Shown here one piece after another: positions 9,473 through 17,807 of a DNA stretch of 64,000 nt (position 1 is its first letter; each line of letters opens with the position of its first letter). Below the pieces are notes generated by a model. The model made no database searches, had not been told where the DNA came from, and saw only the letters and a list, made by a program, of their open reading frames with translations. The translations under genes were made by a program, and so were the position numbers. The stretch comes from Sedimentibacter sp. MB35-C1 (GTDB taxonomy: Bacteria > Bacillota > Clostridia > Tissierellales > Sedimentibacteraceae). The stretch lies in NCBI RefSeq assembly GCF_030913635.1, contig NZ_CP133188.1, forward strand, positions 248,001 through 312,000, in the 5' to 3' direction.

Positions 9473-9704
9473 ATAGCACCTCATTTATTTATAATAAATA
9501 TAAGCTTACTATAATTATAGCACAATATGAAATATATTGTTAAATTTTTTATAAAAATTTACATATTTATAATTAAGTTCCAAGGTTTCAATTATTTTAC
9601 GAATAAATTTTATACTTATTTATGTCTTGCCACAAAGCACAAACAGCAGCCAAAATAATACCGCTGTTATCATTGATCTTGCTGCACTATTTTATATATT
9701 TAAT

Positions 9705-10235
9705 TCAGTGGATAATGTTATTTACATCTATCAGCTCTTTAGCTGTTTTCAGCATTTTCGGCGGAATATATATGTTTATATTGCTGTTTAGCGGAAATAC
9801 TTCTAAAGATTCTGATTTTTCGACTTCTTTAAAATATGGCACATCATAAGATTCAAGCATTGAAATAATTACATCTGCTTGCGCAACAGTAAGGTTTGAT
9901 ATGAGCAGCGACTTGGTTTCGTCGCTTTTATCTGCTGATTTGGTATAGTACCCGGCAATAAACGGCGTTATTAATATAAGGAGCGCTGTCCAAATGATGT
10001 AATAAATTATAAACAAATTCGGCAGTTTAACATATCCGTCAAAAAATAAATTCAACGAATTAATAACTATCAGAGGCAAAAACATAGCCAGACTTATAAC
10101 AATCCTTGTTGATATTTTTGGGTAGTGCTTTGTGCCGCATACTGTACATATTATCGGAGCATATCCCTTAACCCATATTGATTTTAATACGTCTTTGTAC
10201 TTAAATCTATCCGAGCATAAGCTGCATTTATACAT
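9705..10235 (-). CDS. membrane protein with N-terminal CxxC pairs and a DUF2007-like tail
   Basis: 176 residues. The N-terminus holds two CxxC pairs about 22 residues apart (C4/C7 and C30/C33), like the cxxc_20_cxxc zinc-ribbon family. Two hydrophobic helices follow (about 45-65 and 75-100). The last 60 residues ('TVAQADVIISMLESYDVPYF') resemble the DUF2007 putative signal-transducing domain. A zinc-binding head on the cytoplasmic side and a soluble tail joined by a membrane hairpin is the likely layout. No function is known. It lies 54 bp downstream of the gene at 10290-11162. Confidence 0.6.
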   Translation of the reverse strand: MYKCSLCSDRFKYKDVLKSIWVKGYAPIICTVCGTKHYPKISTRIVISLAMFLPLIVINSLNLFFDGYVKLPNLFIIYYIIWTALLILITPFIAGYYTKSADKSDETKSLLISNLTVAQADVIISMLESYDVPYFKEVEKSESLEVFPLNSNINIYIPPKMLKTAKELIDVNNIIH

Positions 10236-10289
10236 ACCAGGTTTCTCCCTTAAAAGCTATAAAATTTAGCAATAAAATAAAATTCTTAA

Positions 10290-11162
10290 TTAACGCGTTT
10301 CGCCAGCATTTAAATCAAGCTTTATATAGTCTATTTTATTATCTTTTATATTTATAATATAATAATCATTAAATTCATGCAGATCAAAATTATCATCCTG
10401 ATATTCATAAGAAACTCTGTATTTTTGGAATAATAAGTTTGCGTCGGCTTCTTCGCCAATTAATTCCACTCTTAGATTAAAATAGTCCGTTATATTGTTT
10501 TCTTCAAATACTTTTCGATTTTTAAACGCAACTCTGTTCTTAAGCAAAACATTCAATCCTCTTTCATTGCAATACTTGCCAAAAATAGCATATACTTTTT
10601 CCGGATCGTTAAACATATCTATTTTATATGTTTCAGGAGAAATAAGAGTATCAAAAAAAGTATAAATGTCCATTTTTAAGCTATAATTTATATCTGTTGC
10701 TGAATAATGGGAAAATATATATTTTAAATAATCTATGTCCTCAGCGTTCTCAATTAATCCATATTTATTTGTTGAAGGATCCCATACAATGGTTTGTACA
10801 TTAAACCATATATCATAATCAAAAAATCTCTCTTTGAACCCTTCTCTTTCAGTCCAAAAGCTGATGTCTCCCTCATCTGCAGGAATTGCAATTTCTTTTG
10901 TCCAGCGTACATTTCCCATTATTTCGTTAATTCTGGCAATATCTTCACCGTCTATTATTTCAATGAATTCAGGATATGTTTCATAATTGTTTACATATCT
11001 TATCAATTCATCCCGTTTAGACACCGAATTAGCCACCAGAATTACAGCAAGAATAACAACAATTATGGAAACTGTTATCGTTACCACAGGCGGCAGATTT
11101 CTATATTTTAAAGAATTCTTTATTCTTGAATTTACATTGTTTTTTCCAAATAAACTGCCCAT
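10290..11162 (-). CDS. hypothetical membrane-anchored protein, 290 aa
   Basis: Not recognised. A good ribosome binding site (AGGGGGATCAAA-ATG) precedes it. A basic N-terminus and one transmembrane helix at about residues 26-48 ('VTITVSIIVVILAVILVANS') anchor an external domain of about 240 residues that is rich in Asp, Glu, Tyr and Phe with no Cys motif beyond a single residue. The acidic exposed domain could be a surface or cell-wall-facing module. It is probably co-transcribed with the CxxC protein downstream. Confidence 0.55.
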   Translation of the reverse strand: MGSLFGKNNVNSRIKNSLKYRNLPPVVTITVSIIVVILAVILVANSVSKRDELIRYVNNYETYPEFIEIIDGEDIARINEIMGNVRWTKEIAIPADEGDISFWTEREGFKERFFDYDIWFNVQTIVWDPSTNKYGLIENAEDIDYLKYIFSHYSATDINYSLKMDIYTFFDTLISPETYKIDMFNDPEKVYAIFGKYCNERGLNVLLKNRVAFKNRKVFEENNITDYFNLRVELIGEEADANLLFQKYRVSYEYQDDNFDLHEFNDYYIINIKDNKIDYIKLDLNAGETR

Positions 11163-11294
11163 TTTGATCCCCCTCAGCCATTTCCTTAATTTTTTCCCAT
11201 ATCTTCTTATGGTTTAAATCTTTATTTAGATGTTACCATAATAGACCAATATTGTCGATATTTTATTCAATTTTAAAAATATAGACTAAAACAA

Positions 11295-11332
11295 AAAAGA
11301 CTGTAGCAAAACAAAAATTGCTACAGTCTTTT
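11295..11332. terminator. strong terminator closing the grd operon
   Basis: Fifteen-base perfect arms AAAAGACTGTAGCAA (11295-11309) and TTGCTACAGTCTTTT (11318-11332), with T-runs on both strands. It lies 69 bp after the grdD stop and also faces the opposite direction. Confidence 0.85.
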
Positions 11333-11400
11333 AATACAATATTTAATTACATTAAAATTTCAGCTTAAAAATTAATAAAAGCTAATTTATCTTTTCACGT

Positions 11401-12570
11401 CTAACAATCAGATTTTTCTTTAGCAATATACTCATTTTCGGCAAGAATTTCAATTGCCTTATCAATATTTGCATCATTTACTAAAATTATAGGTCCGGTA
11501 CATCCCATTCCGCTTTCAGCGTAAATTCCGTTTTTCCATAAAAGCTTAACGGCATCTTCCAAGTCCATTATTTCAACACCTGAAATCTGAGAAGTTACCA
11601 CTTGTTTTTCCGGAGCCTTTATTTCTTCTTCGGCAGGCTTTTTAGAAGATTTAAGCCCGCTTAATATTTCTGTCAGGCCGGCCTTGTGAGCCTTTTCAAA
11701 TTCCTTTTTAGCTATTTCAAGGCATCCTCCCTTAACCAGCTCAGCAGCAAATTTGATTGCTCCTTCAACCAGCGGCGAACCTGAAGCTCTTGAAATAATA
11801 AGAATCAGTTTATCAAAGTTTTCTCCTATTCCGGGGCCGTAGCCATATCCTAATGATTCGTAGCTTCCGCCTGTTGTATAGGAAGAAAAGATTTTTATCA
11901 TTAAATTTCCTGTCAGCGAATCCATTACCATGACGTCTGCAGAACCTGTGAGAAGGTCATTTCCTCTCATAACCGCACCGCCGTCTGCTCTTTGCGATGC
12001 TGCGAAGTTTATGTCGTAACCTTGGTCTTTAAGTTTCTTAAGTGCTATTTCTGTTTGTCTTGCTCCGTCAACATTTAATATACCTACTGTAGGATTTTTT
12101 ATCCCGCATGCTTTGGCTGTTATTATGCCGTAAATAGCATTTTTAACCATACCTTCCACTTTATCGGTTGAGGATGTTCCTGTTGTTGTTGCTATGAACA
12201 TCTCTTTTCCTTTTCCGGGAGTTAATACTCTTCCTACTGTTGAAACTCCTATGGGGAATGGATAATGCATCGTTACCGCTGCATCTACTTCTTTGGAATT
12301 AAGTAGTGATTCCATGATTGTATGTGCTTCGTCTTCTGTATTTACAAATGCTGTTTTTACACCTTCTGCTTCTTTTGATCCGATTACGGTAGTATCTATT
12401 CCGCTTTTTGCTGCTTTTACTGCTGCTGAATAAATATTATCTTCACCGTGTTCGCTTCCCATGGCAGTAACGGCTACCTTCGGCTTCTGTCCGTATTCTC
12501 CGCTAATCAGTGTGTCTGCCAGCTGATCGAACACTTTGCCTATTATTTGTTTTACTTGTTTTTCAGACAT
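11401..12570 (-). CDS. grdD: glycine/sarcosine/betaine reductase complex component C, alpha subunit
   Basis: Part of protein C, which takes the carboxymethyl group from selenoprotein A and releases it by phosphate as acetyl phosphate. 389 residues, usual for GrdD. It resembles PlsX/phosphate-acetyltransferase-like proteins in its core and keeps the C-terminal 'SGMGCTGPIILVNDAN' segment whose Cys is proposed to carry the acetyl thioester. Last gene of the operon, 12 bp after grdC and before a strong terminator. Unlike grdA and grdC the frame is intact. Confidence 0.95.
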   Translation of the reverse strand: MSEKQVKQIIGKVFDQLADTLISGEYGQKPKVAVTAMGSEHGEDNIYSAAVKAAKSGIDTTVIGSKEAEGVKTAFVNTEDEAHTIMESLLNSKEVDAAVTMHYPFPIGVSTVGRVLTPGKGKEMFIATTTGTSSTDKVEGMVKNAIYGIITAKACGIKNPTVGILNVDGARQTEIALKKLKDQGYDINFAASQRADGGAVMRGNDLLTGSADVMVMDSLTGNLMIKIFSSYTTGGSYESLGYGYGPGIGENFDKLILIISRASGSPLVEGAIKFAAELVKGGCLEIAKKEFEKAHKAGLTEILSGLKSSKKPAEEEIKAPEKQVVTSQISGVEIMDLEDAVKLLWKNGIYAESGMGCTGPIILVNDANIDKAIEILAENEYIAKEKSDC

Positions 12571-12582
12571 ATAAATGCCCTC

Positions 12583-14116
12583 CTATTCTGCCAATAGATT
12601 TGAAGCGAAGTTCTTCAGAGCTTCTGCAATAAGTCCTTTTACTTTTTCCTCTGAAATTGTTGACTGCGGTTCTTGTTCTCCTTTATTTGCTTCAATAATA
12701 AAGGATACGCCGTCAAACAGGTTTGTCATTCTTCCTAGGAAGAGACTTCCTTTTCCTACTATCATAGTATTTTTTATTTTTCCGTCCATGATATCTTGTC
12801 TGCAGAATCCTATGTAAGGAACTCCTGAAGGTATATGTCCTTGTGTAGGTGCCCAGCCAACCATACCATGTTTAGCTGTGAACTCTGCTAATTCTTTTCT
12901 CTCCATGTGACCCATTTTTACTGCCAGGGCTCCTATCATCTTGTAGTTTGCCAATGGCACATCTCCTGCTCCTGCTGGTTTTGTTATGTCTGGGTTTTGC
13001 ATTTCTACTGAGTATTTATCTACATCTGTTATTTTCATGCCTGCTTTTTCTAAGGATGAAACTAATGATGATATAACTGCCTGTGGTGATGATCCTGTTC
13101 CTACTGTGTGTTTTCCTACCAGGTCTAGGTTTATTTCGGGGCTTACTCCGTCATTTTTGCTTATGAGTATGGCAAAGCCGCCTAATACGTCTTCTAAAAT
13201 CGGAAGTCCTTTTTTTATGTGGTCTTTTCCGTTCATTCCAAGTTTTGCTGTGCATCCGCCGGCGGATACTACAACGTTGTTGAATACTCCTGCTTTTACT
13301 AATGCTGCTGCTTCTATCAGCGCATGGGTCGGTCCTGCACAGAATCCTCTTGTGTCTGATCCTGTTGCATTTACAAATCCTGCTACTTCTGCGCAGGCTT
13401 TTGCAAAGTTTCCTCCGCCTCTTTGGTTCATATCTCCGCATGCTTCTTCTGCAGCAGTCTATTACATAGTCTATTTCTTCTTTGTTTATGTCGTTTTTGT
13501 ATGTGAGGTTTAATAATGCAAGTACGTTTGATGCTTTTGATACTAAGTTTTCCATCATTACATGGGCGCTTAGGTTAACGTCTATGTCGTGTGCTCTTTT
13601 TACGCAGCCTACTAGTTTGCCGTCGTTGTATAATGGTTCTGAATGTTCTTCATCAACGTATTTTTTTATTGTTTCTGCTTCTTCTCCCTGCTTGATTCTG
13701 CTTAGCAATGCTTCATCAAATAATGGATGTTTTTCAAGCTTTGCTTTTGTTTCGGCTAAGAAGTTGTTTTCTATTTTTACAAGGTCGAATACGTCACACA
13801 TCTGCATCAGAACTATAAATTCGTCCTGCGGCATTATTTCTCCGAATTTTCCCCATCTTTCTGCTTTTTCGAGCTTTTTGTCGTTCCATGGCTGTGCGTA
13901 TCCTGCAAGTTCTTCTGGTGTTATGTTTCCTATATATGTCTGGTTTGGAAGATAGTTCACTACTTCTTCAAAGGTTCTCAGGTGGTCTTTTATTTGTTTT
14001 AGGTATTCTGAGTTTGGATTTACGGTTCTTTCAGTTGTTTGGGTTGTTCCGTTATGGATAACCATATCAGGAGTAAATGCCAATATATAGCTGGCTCCTT
14101 TTATTACACTGTTCAT
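12583..14116 (-). CDS. grdC: glycine/sarcosine/betaine reductase component C, beta subunit (frameshifted as read)
   Basis: FabH-like subunit of protein C, acting with GrdD to form acetyl phosphate. The protein starts at 14116 (GGAGGTTATT-ATG, 'MNSVIKGASYILAFTPDM') and runs to 'INKEEIDYVIDC'; the frame then shifts and continues as 'EEACGDMNQRGGGNFAK' to the stop at 12583. The shift lies at about 13450-13457 (reverse strand TGCTGCAGAAGAAG), where one extra base is present. Removing it gives 510 residues, the normal GrdC length. Both halves are otherwise well conserved, including 'GFCAGPTHALIEAA' and 'VSAGGCTAKLG'. Either a sequencing or assembly error or a recent mutation; a programmed shift seems unlikely. 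Confidence 0.88.
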
Positions 14117-14195
14117 AATAACCTCCGTTATTCAAAATTTGCTTCGCATTTCTGCGAAGCAAATAAATTCGATTGTCTATATAAAGTACTAAATA

Positions 14196-14670
14196 TTAAA
14201 GATATTTACAATAGTCTTCTCTTATTGGTGTCATTTCGCTTATTATATCGTCAACATCCAATACCATTTCCATCATACTGATTTGCTCGTCGTAAACGGC
14301 TTCGTCTACTTCTTCTTTTATTTCTGGTTCGCACACGTGGAATACTGAGAGTCCTAACTGAACTCCTGTCAATGGACCTTGCAAATGTTGGGTCTCCGTT
14401 TGTTACGGTTTCTGCAGCTAATCCTGCTGCTTCTCCTTCTGCTGCTCCAAGTACTACTACTAGGTTCTCTGCACCGTACTTTTCTGCAAATTCTTTAACC
14501 CTTTTTTGATTTTCCAAATCCATTGCTCCTGCGCTTGTTCAGACGAAGCATTCTGTTGATGAAAATACTGTTTCGCCGCCTGCGGTTTTTACGCATTCTT
14601 CTATGGCTGGTCCTGGTATTCCATCTCTGTCGCCTATTATTATTACTTTTTTACCTTTTAATAAGCTCAT
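14196..14670 (-). CDS. grdA: glycine/sarcosine/betaine reductase selenoprotein A (UGA Sec; one frameshift as read)
   Basis: Small selenoprotein that carries the carboxymethyl group from protein B to protein C and is re-reduced by thioredoxin. It starts at 14670 (GGAGGAAAAAA-ATG, '[17 protein letters not shown]'). Codon 44 is an in-frame TGA (14539-14541) in '[13 protein letters not shown]', the exact place of Sec44 in known GrdA. After 'NGDPTFA' the frame shifts by one base at 14379-14380 (CAAGG where CAGG is expected) and continues as '[19 protein letters not shown]' to the stop at 14196. Corrected length is 157 residues, normal for GrdA. Automated calls that stop at UGA will miss it. Confidence 0.92.
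14539..14541 (-). other. selenocysteine UGA codon of grdA (Sec44)
   Basis: In-frame TGA on the reverse strand inside 'TECFVUTSAGAM'. The reading frame is conserved on both sides and the position matches Sec44 of characterised GrdA proteins. I did not find a convincing long hairpin right after it by eye. Confidence 0.92.
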
Positions 14671-14697
14671 TTTTTTCCTCCTTATTTGGTTTTTTTG

Positions 14698-15015
14698 TTA
14701 TATATATTTTTTTATCATTGCTTCTACATTGTCGGGTGTAGCGTCTTCTTTTATGAGTTCTTCTACTTTTTCTCCGTCTTTATAGATTGCAATAACTGGT
14801 AAGCCAAGTACTTTCTGTCCTATTGCTACTCTTCTTGCTTTTGTTGTGTTTAGTTTTGTGAATTTTATTTTGCCGTCGTATTTTTCTGACAGTGCTTCTA
14901 CGTGGGGCATTAATGCTTCGCATGGTGCGCATCCGTCTCCGAAAAAGTCTACTAATATGTATCCTTCGCCTTTTAATACTTCTGGTTCAAATGTGGTTTT
15001 ATCGAGTACTAACAT
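14698..15015 (-). CDS. trxA: thioredoxin of the glycine reductase system
   Basis: 105-residue thioredoxin fold that passes electrons from TrxB to selenoprotein A. The active site is 'DGCAPCEAL', CAPC with Gly in place of the usual Trp before it, rather than WCGPC. Non-canonical sites such as GCVPC are known for thioredoxins in grd operons of Eubacterium acidaminophilum and relatives, so this is a family trait rather than damage. The cis-Pro segment '[12 protein letters not shown]' is intact. It lies 10 bp after trxB and 27 bp before grdA, so the three are surely one transcript. Confidence 0.93.
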   Translation of the reverse strand: MLVLDKTTFEPEVLKGEGYILVDFFGDGCAPCEALMPHVEALSEKYDGKIKFTKLNTTKARRVAIGQKVLGLPVIAIYKDGEKVEELIKEDATPDNVEAMIKKYI

Positions 15016-15025
15016 TCTTTCCCTC

Positions 15026-15961
15026 CTATAATGATTCTATATATTTTTCTGCCTGTACTGCTGCTATGGCTCCGTCTCCGGCTGCCGTAACTACTTGTCT
15101 CAGGCTTTTTACTCTAATATCTCCGGCTGCGTATACGCCTTCTATGTTTGTTTTCATGTTTTCGTCGGTTTCTACATAGCCTCTTTCTAATTTAAGTATT
15201 CCTTCGTACAGTTTGGTCTTTGGCTCGTATCCTATGAATACGAATATACCGAATGTACCGTCTTCTTCGTCGGCTTTTATTTCTGTTGTTTCTTTGGTTT
15301 TTACATTTTCTAAAACCATTGTATCTACTATGCCGTCGCCTTTTATTTCTTTTACTACTGAATCCCATATAAAGTTAATTTTTGGGTTTGCTTTGGCTTT
15401 TTCTTGTATTGATTTTGCGGCTCTTAATTCGTCTCTTCTGTGTATTATGGATACTTTTCTTGCGAATTTTGTCAGATACATTGCTTCTTCTACTGCTGTG
15501 TCTCCGCCTCCTACAACGAATACTTCAAAGTCTTCGAAGAATGCTCCGTCGCAAGTCGCACAGTATGAAACGCCTTTTCCTGTAAATACTTTCTCTCCAG
15601 GGCATCCTATTGGTTTGGATGTTGCTCCTCCGGCGATTATTACTGTTTTTCCTACGTATTCGCCTTTTTTTCCTACTAGTACTTTTTCTTTGCCTTCGAG
15701 TTTTACTTCTACTATTTCATCGTATACTTTTTCGGCTCCAAAATGTTTTGCCTGTTCTGCCATCCTGTCAATCAATGTAGGTCCTGATTCTCCTTCCAGG
15801 CAGCCTGGATAGTTTTCTACTTCTGATGTGAGCGCTATTTGCCCTCCGTCTTTTTCTTTTTCGATTATCAAAGTGCTCAGTCTTGCTCTTCCGGCATACA
15901 GCCCTGCTGATAATCCCGCCGGTCCTGCTCCGACTATTAAAACGTCATATACTTTGCTCAT
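15026..15961 (-). CDS. trxB: thioredoxin-disulfide reductase
   Basis: NADPH-dependent flavoenzyme that reduces the grd-type thioredoxin. 311 residues with the N-terminal FAD fingerprint '[16 protein letters not shown]', the redox pair 'CATCDGAFF' (Cys at about 134 and 137), the NADPH-binding '[13 protein letters not shown]' plus 'HRRDELRA', and the C-terminal FAD motif 'GVYAAGDIR'. The HRRDxxRA motif points to NADPH rather than ferredoxin as donor. First of the trxB-trxA-grdA-grdC-grdD row and 113 bp after the hydrogenase gene. Confidence 0.95.
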   Translation of the reverse strand: MSKVYDVLIVGAGPAGLSAGLYAGRARLSTLIIEKEKDGGQIALTSEVENYPGCLEGESGPTLIDRMAEQAKHFGAEKVYDEIVEVKLEGKEKVLVGKKGEYVGKTVIIAGGATSKPIGCPGEKVFTGKGVSYCATCDGAFFEDFEVFVVGGGDTAVEEAMYLTKFARKVSIIHRRDELRAAKSIQEKAKANPKINFIWDSVVKEIKGDGIVDTMVLENVKTKETTEIKADEEDGTFGIFVFIGYEPKTKLYEGILKLERGYVETDENMKTNIEGVYAAGDIRVKSLRQVVTAAGDGAIAAVQAEKYIESL

Positions 15962-16073
15962 TTCACACCTCCAACATATTATAATTTACTGTAAAGCAAC
16001 TGCAAATTTGTATAACATAGTTATTGCTTTATTTGCATCATTCGTGACAGCTAATCACAGCAATGCATTGATG

Positions 16074-17807
16074 CTATTCCCTTTTCTCATGTTTTGTATG
16101 AAGCAGCATATGAGATTTATGGGACATTGGTTCTTTGAAATACTCTTCATACAGTTTCAGTATATCAGAATTTTCATGAGAAAATCTTAATTTTGCATTT
16201 TCATCCAGATAATAAAGATTCTTTCCGCGTTCAAATGCCAGCTCCTCTCCGTCATGAATCGGCTGGCCTCCGCCACCTACACAGCCTCCTGGACAAGCCA
16301 TTACCTCTACAAAATCGTATTGAACTTCTCCTCTTTCGATTTTTTCAAGCAGTGACCGTGTATTTCCCAGCCCGCTGACTACCGCCGTCCTTACTTTAAT
16401 GTCATCAACAATAAAATCAGCTTCTGCAAGTCCTTCATTATCATTAAAACCTTGGCTTCTCACTGCTTTAAAAGCATCTACAGGAGGGTTTTCTCCTTTG
16501 ATCAGATAATATGCTGATCGGAGTGCGGCCTCCATTACACCACCGGTTGCTCCAAATATAACTCCGGCGCCGGTAATTTCCTGCATCGGACGATCACTTT
16601 CAATATCCTGTAAAGTATCAGGTCTTATATGGGCAGAACGGATCATTTTCACAAGCTCCCTTGTTGTAATAACTGTATCAATGTCATGGCCTGCATATTC
16701 TCCGTAGAATAATTCCATCTCGCGCTCTTCTTTTTTTGCTACGCAAGGCATTACAGATATTGTATAAATCTTTTCCGGTGACACACCAAGTCGTTCTGCA
16801 AAGTAAGTTTTCATTACAGCTCCAAACATCTGCTGCGGTGATTTTGCCGTCGAAAGCTGTTTAACTAAATGCGGAAACTGAGACTTTATAAACCTAATCC
16901 ATGCCGGACAGCAGGAAGTAAACATAGGTCTGTCCTTAAGTTCACCGCCGGTAAATCTTTTTATAAATTCATTACCTTCTTCCATAATTGTCAAATCAGC
17001 TGAAAAAGTTGTGTCAAATACATAGTCTACACCCATACGCTTTAAGGAATCCATTATCTTTCCTACAGTAGCTTCTTTTGTTGCGAGTCCCAATTCTTCT
17101 CCCCACGCTGCTCGAACAGCCGGAGCGACCTGTGCAACCACAATCTTTTCCTTATCAGCAATAGCATCCCATATCTTTTCCGTATCATCTCTTTCTCTCA
17201 GAGCACCTACGGGACAGTGGGTAATGCATTGACCGCACAATGAACAATTTGATTCTTCTATCTTACCATTGTTAGAAACATTTACTGTAGTCCTGGAGCC
17301 CGTTCCTTCAACATCCCAAATATTAAGTCCCTGAACTTTTTCGCATATTTGAACACAGCGCATGCATTTAATACATTTCCTGGAATCGCGTATCAGTGGG
17401 AAATTTTGATTCCATTTTTGTATCTCTAGTTCAGTTTTAAACGGAATACTCAGGATATTTAAATCATTGGCTATCTTTTGAAGGCTACAGTTTCCGCTTC
17501 TTGTACATGTAACACACTGGCAGTCGTGCTGAGATAAAATTAATTCTACAGTCGTACGTCTATGTTTTCGCACCTTAGGGCTATTTGTATAAATTACCAT
17601 TCCTTCTTCAACTACATTATTACAAGAAGTAATAAGTTTATCTTTTCCTTCTAGTTCAACCATACAAACGCGGCAGGCACCAATTTCATTAATCCCCTTC
17701 AGATAACAAAGGCTCGGAATTGGAATTTCATTCTCTGCGGCAGCTTTCATAATCGTGGTATTTTCTTTAACTAAAATTTTCTTTCCGTTAATCGTGATAT
17801 TTACCAT
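16074..17807 (-). CDS. [FeFe] hydrogenase, catalytic subunit with N-terminal iron-sulfur domains
   Basis: 577 residues. N-terminal [2Fe-2S] domain with 'CYLKGINEIGACRVCMVE', then the His/Cys cluster 'HDCQCVTCTRSGNC', two [4Fe-4S] motifs 'CIKCMRCVQIC' and 'CSLCGQCITHCP', and the complete H-cluster signatures L1 'FTSCCPAWIRF', L2 'MPCVAKKEE' and L3 'MACPGGCVGGGGQP'. It therefore looks catalytically complete and would exchange electrons between ferredoxin or a flavoprotein partner and protons/H2. It overlaps the flavoprotein gene upstream by 7 bp, so the two products are probably partners. No HydEFG maturase genes are in the window. Confidence 0.94.
   Translation of the reverse strand: MVNITINGKKILVKENTTIMKAAAENEIPIPSLCYLKGINEIGACRVCMVELEGKDKLITSCNNVVEEGMVIYTNSPKVRKHRRTTVELILSQHDCQCVTCTRSGNCSLQKIANDLNILSIPFKTELEIQKWNQNFPLIRDSRKCIKCMRCVQICEKVQGLNIWDVEGTGSRTTVNVSNNGKIEESNCSLCGQCITHCPVGALRERDDTEKIWDAIADKEKIVVAQVAPAVRAAWGEELGLATKEATVGKIMDSLKRMGVDYVFDTTFSADLTIMEEGNEFIKRFTGGELKDRPMFTSCCPAWIRFIKSQFPHLVKQLSTAKSPQQMFGAVMKTYFAERLGVSPEKIYTISVMPCVAKKEEREMELFYGEYAGHDIDTVITTRELVKMIRSAHIRPDTLQDIESDRPMQEITGAGVIFGATGGVMEAALRSAYYLIKGENPPVDAFKAVRSQGFNDNEGLAEADFIVDDIKVRTAVVSGLGNTRSLLEKIERGEVQYDFVEVMACPGGCVGGGGQPIHDGEELAFERGKNLYYLDENAKLRFSHENSDILKLYEEYFKEPMSHKSHMLLHTKHEKRE

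Noticed and set aside
13151-13450. Arg-rich C-terminus of the first grdC frame ('RRSMRRYEPKRRR')
   Set aside because: It is out-of-frame reading after the extra base, not a real basic domain.
12986-13955. Long forward-strand frames over grdC
   Set aside because: They are antisense to conserved grdC sequence and are open only because of codon bias; no ribosome site or recognisable product.
13448-14383. Programmed frameshifting as explanation for grdC and grdA
   Set aside because: No slippery heptamer of the usual kind was seen at either place and these genes are not known to use frameshifting.
15213-15812. 199-codon forward frame over trxB
   Set aside because: Antisense to a fully conserved thioredoxin reductase; low-complexity Ser/Phe/Pro-rich product.
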